Shown: piece after piece, positions 46,525-55,124 of the stretch
Position numbering within the stretch: position 1 is the first letter of the stretch
How the letters are laid out: every line of letters starts with the position of its first letter
Position numbers and translations under genes: made by a program
Assembly: GCF_000143415.4 (NCBI RefSeq)
Contig: NW_003314266.1
Span: 2,627,010 to 2,691,009 of the forward strand
DNA: 64,000 nucleotides
Source of the DNA: Selaginella moellendorffii
Taxonomy: Eukaryota; Streptophyta; Lycopodiopsida; Selaginellales; Selaginellaceae
Direction of reading: 5' to 3'
The notes under the pieces: generated by a model
The model's database searches: none
What the model saw: only the letters and a program-made list of their open reading frames with translations
What the model was told of the DNA's origin: nothing

Positions 46525-47106
46525 ATGGTGCTTTTGTTTCCTAGTGATGATATCATTTACCACCGAGTGGCACTCCTTGAACAGCAATTGGCAGTGATGG
46601 AGCAGCGAGTGACAGTGGTAGAGGAGCGACTCCAAGAGTTATTGAAGCAATTGCCGCCGATGCCACCACCTCCTCTGGATGGCTCCTCATCCATGGAACC
46701 CATGGACGACAATCGTGGGCACATCTCCTCACCTAGTGAGGAGACACAATTGCCACCATTGCCACCGTCACCACCATTGCCATTATCCTCACCACCACCA
46801 CCACAGGGGACGAGAACAGGGACAAAGAATAGCACAGGGGCAAAGAATAGCATAGGGACTAGGACCACCACCAGCACCATCACCAACATTATAACTGAAT
46901 TGGGATCATGGATTCTTCTTCATGTTATCATCAGCATCGTAGTTAGATTGGGATTAACAAGTCTTCTTCCTGTCATCACCAGCATCATAACTGGATTGGA
47001 ATCATCAACTCTTAGCTGGATCATCGCCAACATAGTAGGAACGTTTATGATATTAAAAGAGCTCAATCGCCACATTTATGATATTAAAAAAGCTAAAAGT
47101 ATGTAA
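46525..47106 (+). CDS. Orphan protein: coiled coil, Pro-rich centre, 16-residue hydrophobic repeats
   Basis: 193-residue uninterrupted frame starting at an ATG. Residues ~13-42 form a coiled coil (VALLEQQLAVMEQRVTVVEE); ~43-92 are Pro/Ser-rich; ~96-118 contain Gly/Thr/Asn repeats (GTKNSTGAKNSIGTRTTT). Residues 121-168 are three 16-residue units beginning NIITELGS, SIVVRLGL and SIITGLES, hydrophobic enough to insert in membranes, and a basic end follows. I recognise no family. It sits in a graveyard of gene fragments; translation is unproven. Could be a young gene or part of a mobile element. Confidence 0.4.
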   Translation: MVLLFPSDDIIYHRVALLEQQLAVMEQRVTVVEERLQELLKQLPPMPPPPLDGSSSMEPMDDNRGHISSPSEETQLPPLPPSPPLPLSSPPPPQGTRTGTKNSTGAKNSIGTRTTTSTITNIITELGSWILLHVIISIVVRLGLTSLLPVITSIITGLESSTLSWIIANIVGTFMILKELNRHIYDIKKAKSM

Positions 47107-48208
47107 TTAGGAGTGTAAGAACTAAGAACCCCAGATTATGAAAGTTATTGTGCTGGCAAGAACAAGAATATTATATTTGATATCCCAAAACACCTATAAT
47201 TTATTAATTTATCTGTATTGCACCACAAATTATTTATAATATACTCAAAATAATATAACTTAATAAAGTAAATATAATTATCAAATATTATTGTTACAAT
47301 GAAATATATCAAACAAAATATACAAATAAATAAAATGGAAAACCTAAAATATTTATTACTATAAACATCTTACAAAAAATAGCTTATAAAAGCTTATAAT
47401 CAAAGCTTATAATCGTCCAAATATATATTCTATATATTATTCCTTGATAATAAAGAAATTAAATAATTTATTATACAATGCAAATAAATTATTTTATATT
47501 GGAATTTTGTGCGTCAAATCCATTAAGTCAGTCTATTAGTCACACAGCATATTAAATATTTTTTAATACAATGAATGTTATTATGCTTGAGAGAATAAAA
47601 ATACACAAATGATCCCAATTATCCTAACTGACTTATGATTTTTTAATTTGTGTATAACTTATTTAAATTAATTATAAAATGTATATCACAGACAATGTGA
47701 TAAAGTAAATGTATTTGTAAATATTATTGTTGCAGAAAATATATCAAACTGTAAAGTCTACAAATACATATATTGGATCGTCCATTTGAAACTTAATTTA
47801 GTTCGTCTAAACCCCAATTATTATATCTATTCATTAAATAAAATAAAAAAACAAGTTTGCTCTCATTATCTAGATATTTGATAATTTCTTCCAAGAATTT
47901 AGGGAGCGCCTCTGTTTCGAGTGCTGGATGTTGCCTGTGGAGAATATCGCGCGCTGAGGATTTTCAGGCTCCAGAGCAATGCAGAGGGATACAGGCCAGT
48001 CGTGCTCTCTGTGCACCGCAACGTTGTCAATGGCGTCGGGGGCGGGATCTGCGCTTAATAGTTTCTCCAAGGATGCTGTGTCACTGGGTGTGGCTCAAGA
48101 GCTTCCAGCTCCCGCGCTCGATGGTGGTGGCGATCAAGGAAAGTCGAGGAAGACATAGCTTCGTAGAAGCTATTTGCTTGGATCACTTGATTCCTCGGTT
48201 TTCACACA
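47107..48208. other. AT-rich spacer with a possible coding scrap
   Basis: 47107-47850 is very AT-rich with no gene. 47890-48180 is GC-richer and resembles a coding fragment, but no frame is intact and I cannot assign it. Confidence 0.4.
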
Positions 48209-48216
48209 CTTACCAA

Positions 48217-48488
48217 CATACTTGCATTCGAACGGGTATGATTAATAAAAAACGCCGTTTAAAACGCGCGTATAATACGGCGTTTAAACACCAAGAATAT
48301 TTTTAAAAACCCTAAAGAATATGCTTTCTTTTACTTAGGATTAGGGTTCATGTTCGAAAAAAACCGTAAAATCAGGGTTCGAAAAAAACTGAAAACCATT
48401 ATACCCGTTCGAAAAAAAGCTAAACGGGTATTAAACGTTCGATACCCGTTCGAATCCGGTTGCGTTCGAATGTTCGGATGCAAGTATG
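48217..48488. mobile_element. 272-bp non-autonomous TIR element (hAT-like MITE)
   Basis: The left end CATACTTGCATTCGAAC and right end GTTCGGATGCAAGTATG are inverted repeats of 17 bases with one mismatch. The element is flanked by identical 8-bp direct repeats CTTACCAA at 48209-48216 and 48489-48496, as expected for hAT target-site duplications. Inside there are further copies of CCCGTTCGAA/TTCGAACGGG and several GTTCGAAAAAAA words. No transposase is encoded. The intact TSD and TIRs suggest a fairly recent insertion. Confidence 0.85.
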
Positions 48489-48496
48489 CTTACCAA

Positions 48497-49340
48497 TCAG
48501 GAAGAATCCGATGGCCAGCAAACGGAGAAGAGAAAGCTACCAATTCTACGTCCGGATAAAGGGCAGTGGCAGCTCGTGAAGAAGCACTTGTTCCACCAGC
48601 ATGGAAGGCTCTCGTCGTGCGACTCAACATCGTGGTTGCATCTACCAAATGCCCGACTTTACGTGCATACAGCTGCTATCGATCTCCAAAGAGAAGATAT
48701 CACTCTCTTCTTGCGCCGTCACTTATGCCTTTCTCGTGTGTTGCAGTTGTGGAATGCTGCGTCTGGATTCTGTTTCGTCACTTTTGCCGAGCACACAAAT
48801 GCAGTGACTGCAGCGTTGTTCTTGGCCGAAGTAATGCCGTGCATCTCTCGATGGTACTGTACGTGCATGGGAGCTGATGTGCTATCGGAACTTCCGGACC
48901 TTCACCACGCCAGCACCCACGCAGTTTGTGTCATTGGCTGCAGACAAAAGTGGAGAGATCATCTGTGCTGGAACACACATTCCAGGTATCTTGTCGCTTT
49001 CTACTCAATTTCCTTTTTCTCGATTCATTTCAAGCTTTACTGTTCGTGCTAGATATACGTTTGGTCTATGAAAACAGCGCGGCTAGTGGACGTCTTCAGT
49101 GGTCACGAGGGACCGGTTCATGGTTTGGCCTTGTCTCCTACAGACGTGCGTACTCCTACGCGACAATCTTTTCCACTTTCTAACACGTCTTGACAGGAGT
49201 TCTTGGCTTCCTCGTTGAAACCTTCACTCATACACACGAAGAACAGGGAGCTCATGCCCGCTCTCAAGTCCCTATCTTGCAGCAACAACCGCCTCCAAAA
49301 ACGACTACCTTCTCCATTACCTGTGCTCGGCCCCAACTAA
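48497..49340 (+). pseudogene. PWP2 (UTP1) WD40 gene fragment, frameshifted
   Basis: PWP2 is a WD40 protein of the UTP-B complex in 18S rRNA processing. Blocks in order: YQMPDFTCIQLLSISKEKIS, LQLWNAASGFCFVTFAEHTN, YRNFRTFTTPAPTQFVSLAA, SGEIICAG, IYVWSMKTARLVDVFSGHEG and PVHGLALSPTD then EFLASS. They lie in different frames with small deletions. GT-AG introns are still present before IYVWS and before EFLASS, so the copy arose by DNA duplication rather than retroposition. The match ends abruptly after EFLASS, and the next WD repeat is missing. Confidence 0.8.
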
Positions 49341-49734
49341 GAGCAAGAGCGTGGAACAAAGCTCTGATAACGGACGCGCTGCTTGGGCTTGAGAACTGAG
49401 GTGAAGTTATTTTTTCTTTTATTTGAATGTGAACCAAACAATTTCACGTAGGTGAGGTGGGATCCTTGCTGAGCTCCTCCGTGACTTGGAAAAGGAATGA
49501 CAACAGCAGTAGGTTTTACAGTAGTGCTGCTTTGATTTGCTCCTTGAGTGCTCCAGGATCCATCTGACACGAGCAAGCACGAAGAGGAGATCAGAGCTGC
49601 ACAGCTCTGAGCATCTGCCTCGAAACTCTCTGCACTCTCAGGTGCTGGAGTCGTCGGGCCAACCATCCCGCTGCTGCTCCACGTCAGGAATCACTGCCTC
49701 AAGTGCGTCCCGGTGACTACACTCGCCGGTAGCA

Positions 49735-49902
49735 CCTCTTGGAACCACACCTGTCCGGCTTTCGGCACCACTCTCTCCTGCGAGTCGACCTGTCCGGGGT
49801 CCGTGGGGATCACTTGCATGGCCGTCTGCGTCTCCACCGCGATGATCCCAACTGGTATCCCCCCGTCACGTCCGAGCCCACCCCTCGAGCGTCCTGGCGA
49901 CG
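49735..49902 (-). pseudogene. Acetyl-CoA carboxylase carboxyltransferase fragment, copy 2
   Basis: Reverse strand reads GGIPVGIIAVETQTAMQVIP, then TDPGQVDSQERVVPKAGQVWF, the central carboxyltransferase sequence of homomeric ACCase. It is an isolated exon-sized piece; no flanking ACCase exons are visible on either side. Its upstream part duplicates 46208-46301. Confidence 0.75.
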
Positions 49903-49985
49903 GTGCGTTTGTTCTTTCTTTTCTAAGATCAAGCAGCTTGCTGCGTGATTTTTTGTTCGCTTTGAGCTGAGTTTCTATTTCATAG

Positions 49986-51020
49986 GCGTCAACTTCATCG
50001 AAATGCCAACGTCGATCTTGCACTACATTTTCTTCAAGCTCCGCATTCTCGACATATTGAGGTGTTTGCAAGTTTGCAAGGCCTGGTATGCGGCTCTGGA
50101 CGTGGGATTCAAATCGGCCTGGAGCCTGAAGAGCAGAGAACAACTGGTTGTATCAAGCACCAATGAAGTTTATCTCGCGGAGGAACAGCGATGGATCCAG
50201 TGCAGCACCAATCCTCTCACGAGTTTCACACACTTCAGGCAATTGGCATCAGCTGGAGGACTCGTTCTTGCAGAGGCTTCGACTGAGGCAGACTATGGTA
50301 TTTCCTTGTGCGTTGGAAATCCACTGACTGGATCTTGGGCTTGGTTACGGGAACACCTCTCCAGCAACAGGAAAGGAAGCGGTGAAGATCTGGCTATAGA
50401 GGGTGATGCGTTCAAAGCGATACTGGCCGACCAAACTGTGATCCACACTTTCGACTCGTCGACATGGTCTTGGACTTCTGAAGATCTAGCTAAGCCACTC
50501 AGCAACCTGGACGATTATTACGAGTGCAAGCGGTTTACATTCAACGGGAGGCTATGAAACGCTGCAGTCACGTATGAAAATCTGGTCGTTATTTCTGACG
50601 GGGAGAGATACTTCACCCAGGAGATGACCCTGACTGTTACCTTGGCGAAGGCAGACACTTGTATCATTTGCAGCAGTGGCTATGACAGGAGCTTTCTCTT
50701 TGATGTGGAGAAAATGGCCTGGACGGAACTGGATACACCATCCATTCTCGTATGCTTCAGTCCAAACTTTGACATTCACCCCGGGTACGTGAGTCTAGTT
50801 CATTCGTTTCATGCTCTAATTAAACTTTCAGGGATGCGCCTATGAAACAACATTGTGAAAATTGCACGGCCATGAAGGAGATAATTTGCCAATACGAAAA
50901 ACGGATTAGAGAGCTTTTGAGGGAGCGGAAAAGGTACATAACGTGTATTTGATAAAGGATATAATGCTATTGTTTTTTAACAGGAGACTCTGCTGGAAAT
51001 GCCAAAACCCCATGCCGTAG
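49986..51020 (+). pseudogene. F-box protein gene with an in-frame TGA
   Basis: From ATG 50003 the protein starts MPTSILHYIFFKLRILDILR, an F-box that would bind SKP1 in an SCF ubiquitin ligase (followed by CLQVCKAWYAALDVG). A beta-propeller-like body follows, interrupted by TGA at 50555-50557. The same frame then continues (NAAVTYENLVVISDGERYFT, DRSFLFDVEKMAWTELDTPS) and two good introns (50785-50831, 50934-50983) lead to HCENC...LCWKCQNPMP and a TAG at 51018-51020. One stop codon therefore breaks an otherwise intact gene of ~306 codons. An acceptor at 49983-49985 would join an upstream exon whose sequence is antisense to the ACCase fragment. Confidence 0.7.
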
Positions 51021-51567
51021 GAGTTACCAGCTTTTGGATTTCTAATTCCCCAAGCAAGGTTCGTAGCAAGCAAGTTTTTTTCTGATTTGTAGCATTCTGA
51101 TCTCTCTTCCTTGGATCTCTCTGAGCAGTTTCCTGTGTACCATCGATCAAACTTAGCAGTAACAACGCTGACATTCTTCCATTTCACAGCCAGTCCACTC
51201 TCAATACGTCCTGCAGGTAATAAATTTTCATTGTAAGGCATTTCATAGTTGATAGCCGCTGCTACCAGGTGTTTTTCTTGCATTTTGTGGACACCTACGA
51301 CTCCAGTATTTTCTTGCAACCCAGAGCTCATACAGTAGCGGATAGCGACGTAAGTTATTTCACAACTTTGGCTTTGGACGATTTTTTTATTTTTTTTTCC
51401 TATTTTTCGGCCTCGTTTTTTTGCCCGACCAAATGCCCCGAAAGCACTCGGGTCGCGGGATCAAGCTATGATCGAAAAAAGAAATTCACTCCAAAGAAAA
51501 GGATGACTCGGTATGGAAAAGTTTTGATAAGCAATTTTACTCTCTTCGTAGTCTGGTTTTCTAACCC
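51021..51567. other. Spacer upstream of the large PPR gene
   Basis: Possible exon-like pieces (e.g. FPVYHRSNLAVTTLTFFHFT near 51122-51181 and VFFLHFVDTYDSSIFLQP near 51269-51325) read in frame on the + strand with splice-like borders, but I cannot connect them to a gene or family. Confidence 0.3.
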
Positions 51568-54500
51568 ATGCGATGCCGCCTCACTCGTCTGGGTTGCGAT
51601 GGTGTCCCTCCCTGGAAGAGATTCCACTACTCGGGCACCTGGGCAGCCACAAACTCTTCTTCCTCCCAAGCGCTGCTGCTCTCCTCCATCCGGGCACTCC
51701 AAGCTTGCGCCATCGCCAGAGATCTCGAGCTGGGCAGGCTCCTCCACTCGAGCTCTCGCCTCCGCGGCCTCCACCACAACGTCTATGTCGCCAACACGCT
51801 CATCGCCATGTACGCGAAGTGTGGCAGCATGGTGGAATCCCAGTCCGTGTTTGATGCCATGGCCTCCCCTGATCTCGTCTCGTGGAACGCTCTCATCTCC
51901 GGGTATGCCACGAACGGCGAGAGCGAGCTCGCGCTGGAGCTCTTCTCGCGTCTCGGCGATGGCGTCGTCGCCGCCTTCCAGCCCAATGCGAGGACTTTCC
52001 TGGCGGCTCTCGTGGGGTGCTCGAGCCTGGCAGCCAAGGAAGATGGTCAGTGGATCGGTGGGAAGATCGTTAAGTTGAAGTACCTGGAGAGAGCAATGGA
52101 GATCCACGCTCGAGCTAGCCGGTGCTGCGACGACACGGATGTTTTCGTGGCCAATGCTCTCGTCGACTTGTACGCTAAGTGTGGCAGCCTGGAGGACGCC
52201 AAGAGAGTGTTCTTCCGCAGCATCCCGGCTCCCAGCGTCGTGTCTTGGACGTGTCTAATCGCTGGCTGTGCCGAGAACGACCATGGCGAGGAGGCTCTCG
52301 AGTTCTTCGACCGCATGCAAAGCGAGGGGTGCCGTCCAAACTCTCGGACTTTCGTTGCCGCGCTCACGGCCTGCTCCAGTCTGGCTGAGAGGCTTGGACG
52401 AGTCGAGTGCTTGGAGAAGGCTCGAGTGATCCACTCCCAGGCCACGGCTCTCGGCTACGATCGCAGCGAAACGTTTGTAGCGAACAGTCTGGTCGACGTC
52501 TACTCCAAGCTCGGCTCCATGGCGGACGCACAGGCGGTGTTTGACGGCATGGATCGCCGGGACGTCGTCTCGTGGAACTCCCTGATGCTGGGATATGAGG
52601 AGAAAGGTGACAGCGGCAAGGCCCTCGAGTTGTTCGACCGGATGGAAGACGAAGATGGCGGCGGCTGCGAGCCGAATACCCGGACACTCGTCGCTGTGCT
52701 GAATATCTGCTGTGGACTCCTGGCTCGAGAGGTGGCCGAGAGCGTTGCTGGAAAGGCCAGCTGCTTGGAGAGAGTCGTGGCTGTCCACTCGAGAGCTGCG
52801 AAGACGAGCTGTGCAGCGGACATGTTCCTGGCCAACAGTCTGATCCACTCCTACGCGAAGTGTGGCCGCATGCCCGAGGCTCGCGAAGTTTTCGACCGGA
52901 TGCTCCGCCGGAACGTCGTGTCATGGACGTTTCTCATCCTGGGATACGTCGACAACGGGGACAACAAGCTGGCTCTCGAGGCTTTTGCTTCCATGGAGCT
53001 GGAGAAGTGTCCGGTGGACTCTCGGTGCTTGGTCGCTGCTCTCAGGGCCTGCAACACACAAGACGGGAAAGCTTGTAAGCTCGAGTCACTGAGAAACGGG
53101 ATGGCTGTTCACTCTAAAGCAGTGAAGAGTGGTCACGACTCTAATCCTTACGTAGCGAGTACCTTGATCGACATGTACGCCGGTTGTGGCAGCATGGCGG
53201 ATGCTCGGCGTGTGTTCGACCGGATGCCGACGCACGACGTTGTTTCCTGGACGGCTTTGGTGCTCGGCTTTGCTGACAACGAAGAAGCCGCCCTGGCACT
53301 GGATCTCTTCGAAGAAATGGAGACCAGAGGCTGCTCGCCGAATGCTCTCACGTATGTCTCGGCCCTGACGGCATGCGTTGCTCTGGCGGGCGAAGAGGAC
53401 GGCCGGGATATCCGAGGAAAGCTGGTGAAGATGGAGTCCTTGGAGAGAGGAAGAGCGCTTCACTCTCGTTGTCAAAGCGGTGGATTTGATGCCGAAGTCA
53501 TGGTGGCCAACAGTTTAGTGGAGATGTACTCGAAGTGTGGAAGTATGGACGATGCGAGGAAGGTGTTTGACGGCATGGCTCGCCACACGGTTGTGTCCTG
53601 GACTGTCTTGATCCTTGGCTACGTCGAAAACGGCGAGAACGACCAAGCGTTAAAGGCTTACGAGTCGATGAGATCGTCCCAGAGTTGTATTCTGGATGCT
53701 CGGATTTACGTTGTTGCTCTCATGGCCTGCGCGAACTCCGGAGCTATGGAGGATGGTCTAGAAGTTGATGGTGCCGTCGTAAAACCGAAAACCTTGGAGA
53801 AAGGAATGCTCGTCCACTCCCAGGCAGCAGCACGGGGACTGCAAACTGACACTTTCGTGGCCAATAGCTTAGTTGCCATGTACTGCAAGTGTGGAAGCTT
53901 ACTTGATGCTCGCATGGTCTTTGACAGGATGCCAGCCTCAAGTGTTGTGTCGTGGACGGCCTTGATTCTCGCGCACGCTGAAAACGCACAAGCCGAGTTA
54001 GCACTGGAGTTCTTTAAGGCAATCCAAAGTGACCAAACCTGTGAACTCGACTCCAGGGCTTACATTGTAGCACTCGTGGCGTGTGGAGCTCTGACCGCAC
54101 TCGAGGCTGGAAGACGAATCCATGCAGAAGTTTGCAAGCGGGGATTCGACGGCGAAGTCTACGTTGCAAACGCTCTTGTCGACTTCTACGCCAAGTGTGG
54201 AAGCATGGACGAAGCAATGGCAGTCTTCGACTCACACAAAGGCAGGAACCTCGTCACTTGGAGTGCTCTGGTAGCAGGATACGCCCGGCAAGGAGGAGAA
54301 ACGAACCGAGTACTTGACATGTTTGAGAAGATGCCACAGCAGTGCTGCATCTCCTCCTTGTCGGTTCTCACAGCGTGCAGCCACGCCGGTCTCGTCGACA
54401 GAGGGAAGGAATGCTTCCAGGCGATGCAGCAAAGGCAAGGAACCAGGCCTTGGATTGAGCATTACCACTGTGTGATAGACATGCTGGGACGAGCAAACCA

Positions 54501-54762
54501 CCTGAAAGAAGCAATGGCAGTGATCTCCAAAATGCCATACAAACCGACCGTGGTTACCTGGACGACGGTGCTAAGCGCGTGTGAGAAGTGGAAGAACGTT
54601 GCTGTTGGACGCATCGCGTTTGAGTCACTGCTAAGCTTGGACGAGAACCAGCCCGCGGCTTACGTGCTCATGGCAAACATCTACAAGAGCGCTGGAATGC
54701 GTGGCGAGGAGCTTGCGGCAATGACACTGGGAAAGCGTTCTACACAACAAGAAAACGCATGA
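51568..54762 (+). CDS. Large PLS-class pentatricopeptide repeat protein
   Basis: Intronless, 1064 residues. The N-terminal ~35 residues are basic and hydroxylated, compatible with organelle import. Eight blocks of roughly 110 residues each contain a variant of MYAKCGSMDDARKVFDGM followed by VVSWTALILGYVENGE. Between blocks lie linkers with LVKMESLERGRALHSR-like text. Near the end, HYHCVIDMLGRANHLKEAMA and VTWTTVLSACEKWKNVAVGR start an E domain, continued by AAYVLMANIYKSAGM; the protein ends soon after, without DYW. Predicted role: sequence-specific binding of a mitochondrial or plastid RNA, possibly in C-to-U editing with a separate DYW partner. Confidence 0.9.
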   Translation: MRCRLTRLGCDGVPPWKRFHYSGTWAATNSSSSQALLLSSIRALQACAIARDLELGRLLHSSSRLRGLHHNVYVANTLIAMYAKCGSMVESQSVFDAMASPDLVSWNALISGYATNGESELALELFSRLGDGVVAAFQPNARTFLAALVGCSSLAAKEDGQWIGGKIVKLKYLERAMEIHARASRCCDDTDVFVANALVDLYAKCGSLEDAKRVFFRSIPAPSVVSWTCLIAGCAENDHGEEALEFFDRMQSEGCRPNSRTFVAALTACSSLAERLGRVECLEKARVIHSQATALGYDRSETFVANSLVDVYSKLGSMADAQAVFDGMDRRDVVSWNSLMLGYEEKGDSGKALELFDRMEDEDGGGCEPNTRTLVAVLNICCGLLAREVAESVAGKASCLERVVAVHSRAAKTSCAADMFLANSLIHSYAKCGRMPEAREVFDRMLRRNVVSWTFLILGYVDNGDNKLALEAFASMELEKCPVDSRCLVAALRACNTQDGKACKLESLRNGMAVHSKAVKSGHDSNPYVASTLIDMYAGCGSMADARRVFDRMPTHDVVSWTALVLGFADNEEAALALDLFEEMETRGCSPNALTYVSALTACVALAGEEDGRDIRGKLVKMESLERGRALHSRCQSGGFDAEVMVANSLVEMYSKCGSMDDARKVFDGMARHTVVSWTVLILGYVENGENDQALKAYESMRSSQSCILDARIYVVALMACANSGAMEDGLEVDGAVVKPKTLEKGMLVHSQAAARGLQTDTFVANSLVAMYCKCGSLLDARMVFDRMPASSVVSWTALILAHAENAQAELALEFFKAIQSDQTCELDSRAYIVALVACGALTALEAGRRIHAEVCKRGFDGEVYVANALVDFYAKCGSMDEAMAVFDSHKGRNLVTWSALVAGYARQGGETNRVLDMFEKMPQQCCISSLSVLTACSHAGLVDRGKECFQAMQQRQGTRPWIEHYHCVIDMLGRANHLKEAMAVISKMPYKPTVVTWTTVLSACEKWKNVAVGRIAFESLLSLDENQPAAYVLMANIYKSAGMRGEELAAMTLGKRSTQQENA

Positions 54763-55124
54763 GCTCGAAAGAAATCCTTGAAAGAGTTCCAAACCCCATC
54801 GCTTCCAAGCATTGCCTTCTCAAACACCGAGATCGCTCACCCGAGGCTGAGCGTTAGCGAAATCCTAGGCGCCAGGGATTCTGGAGTAAAATGTAGACGA
54901 CCGGACGAAGATTACCTCGATTCCTTGATATTTTTGCGCTCCACGATCGCGGATTCCATGATATTTCCGCGCATTCTTGCGCGACGATCGCGCAAAAACC
55001 TGGCACTTGGCGCATTCCAGCTCACGAGCGTATTCCAGCTTACGATCGCATGCGCTCGCGCATGAGGATCGCAAAAACCCTGAAGAACCCTAAAGAAATA
55101 TTTACATTTAAGAGACGTATATTA
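54763..55124. other. Spacer between PPR and papain-like genes
   Basis: No gene. Rich in short GC words around GATCGCG/CGCGATC (54940-55070), giving small imperfect palindromes. Confidence 0.5.
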
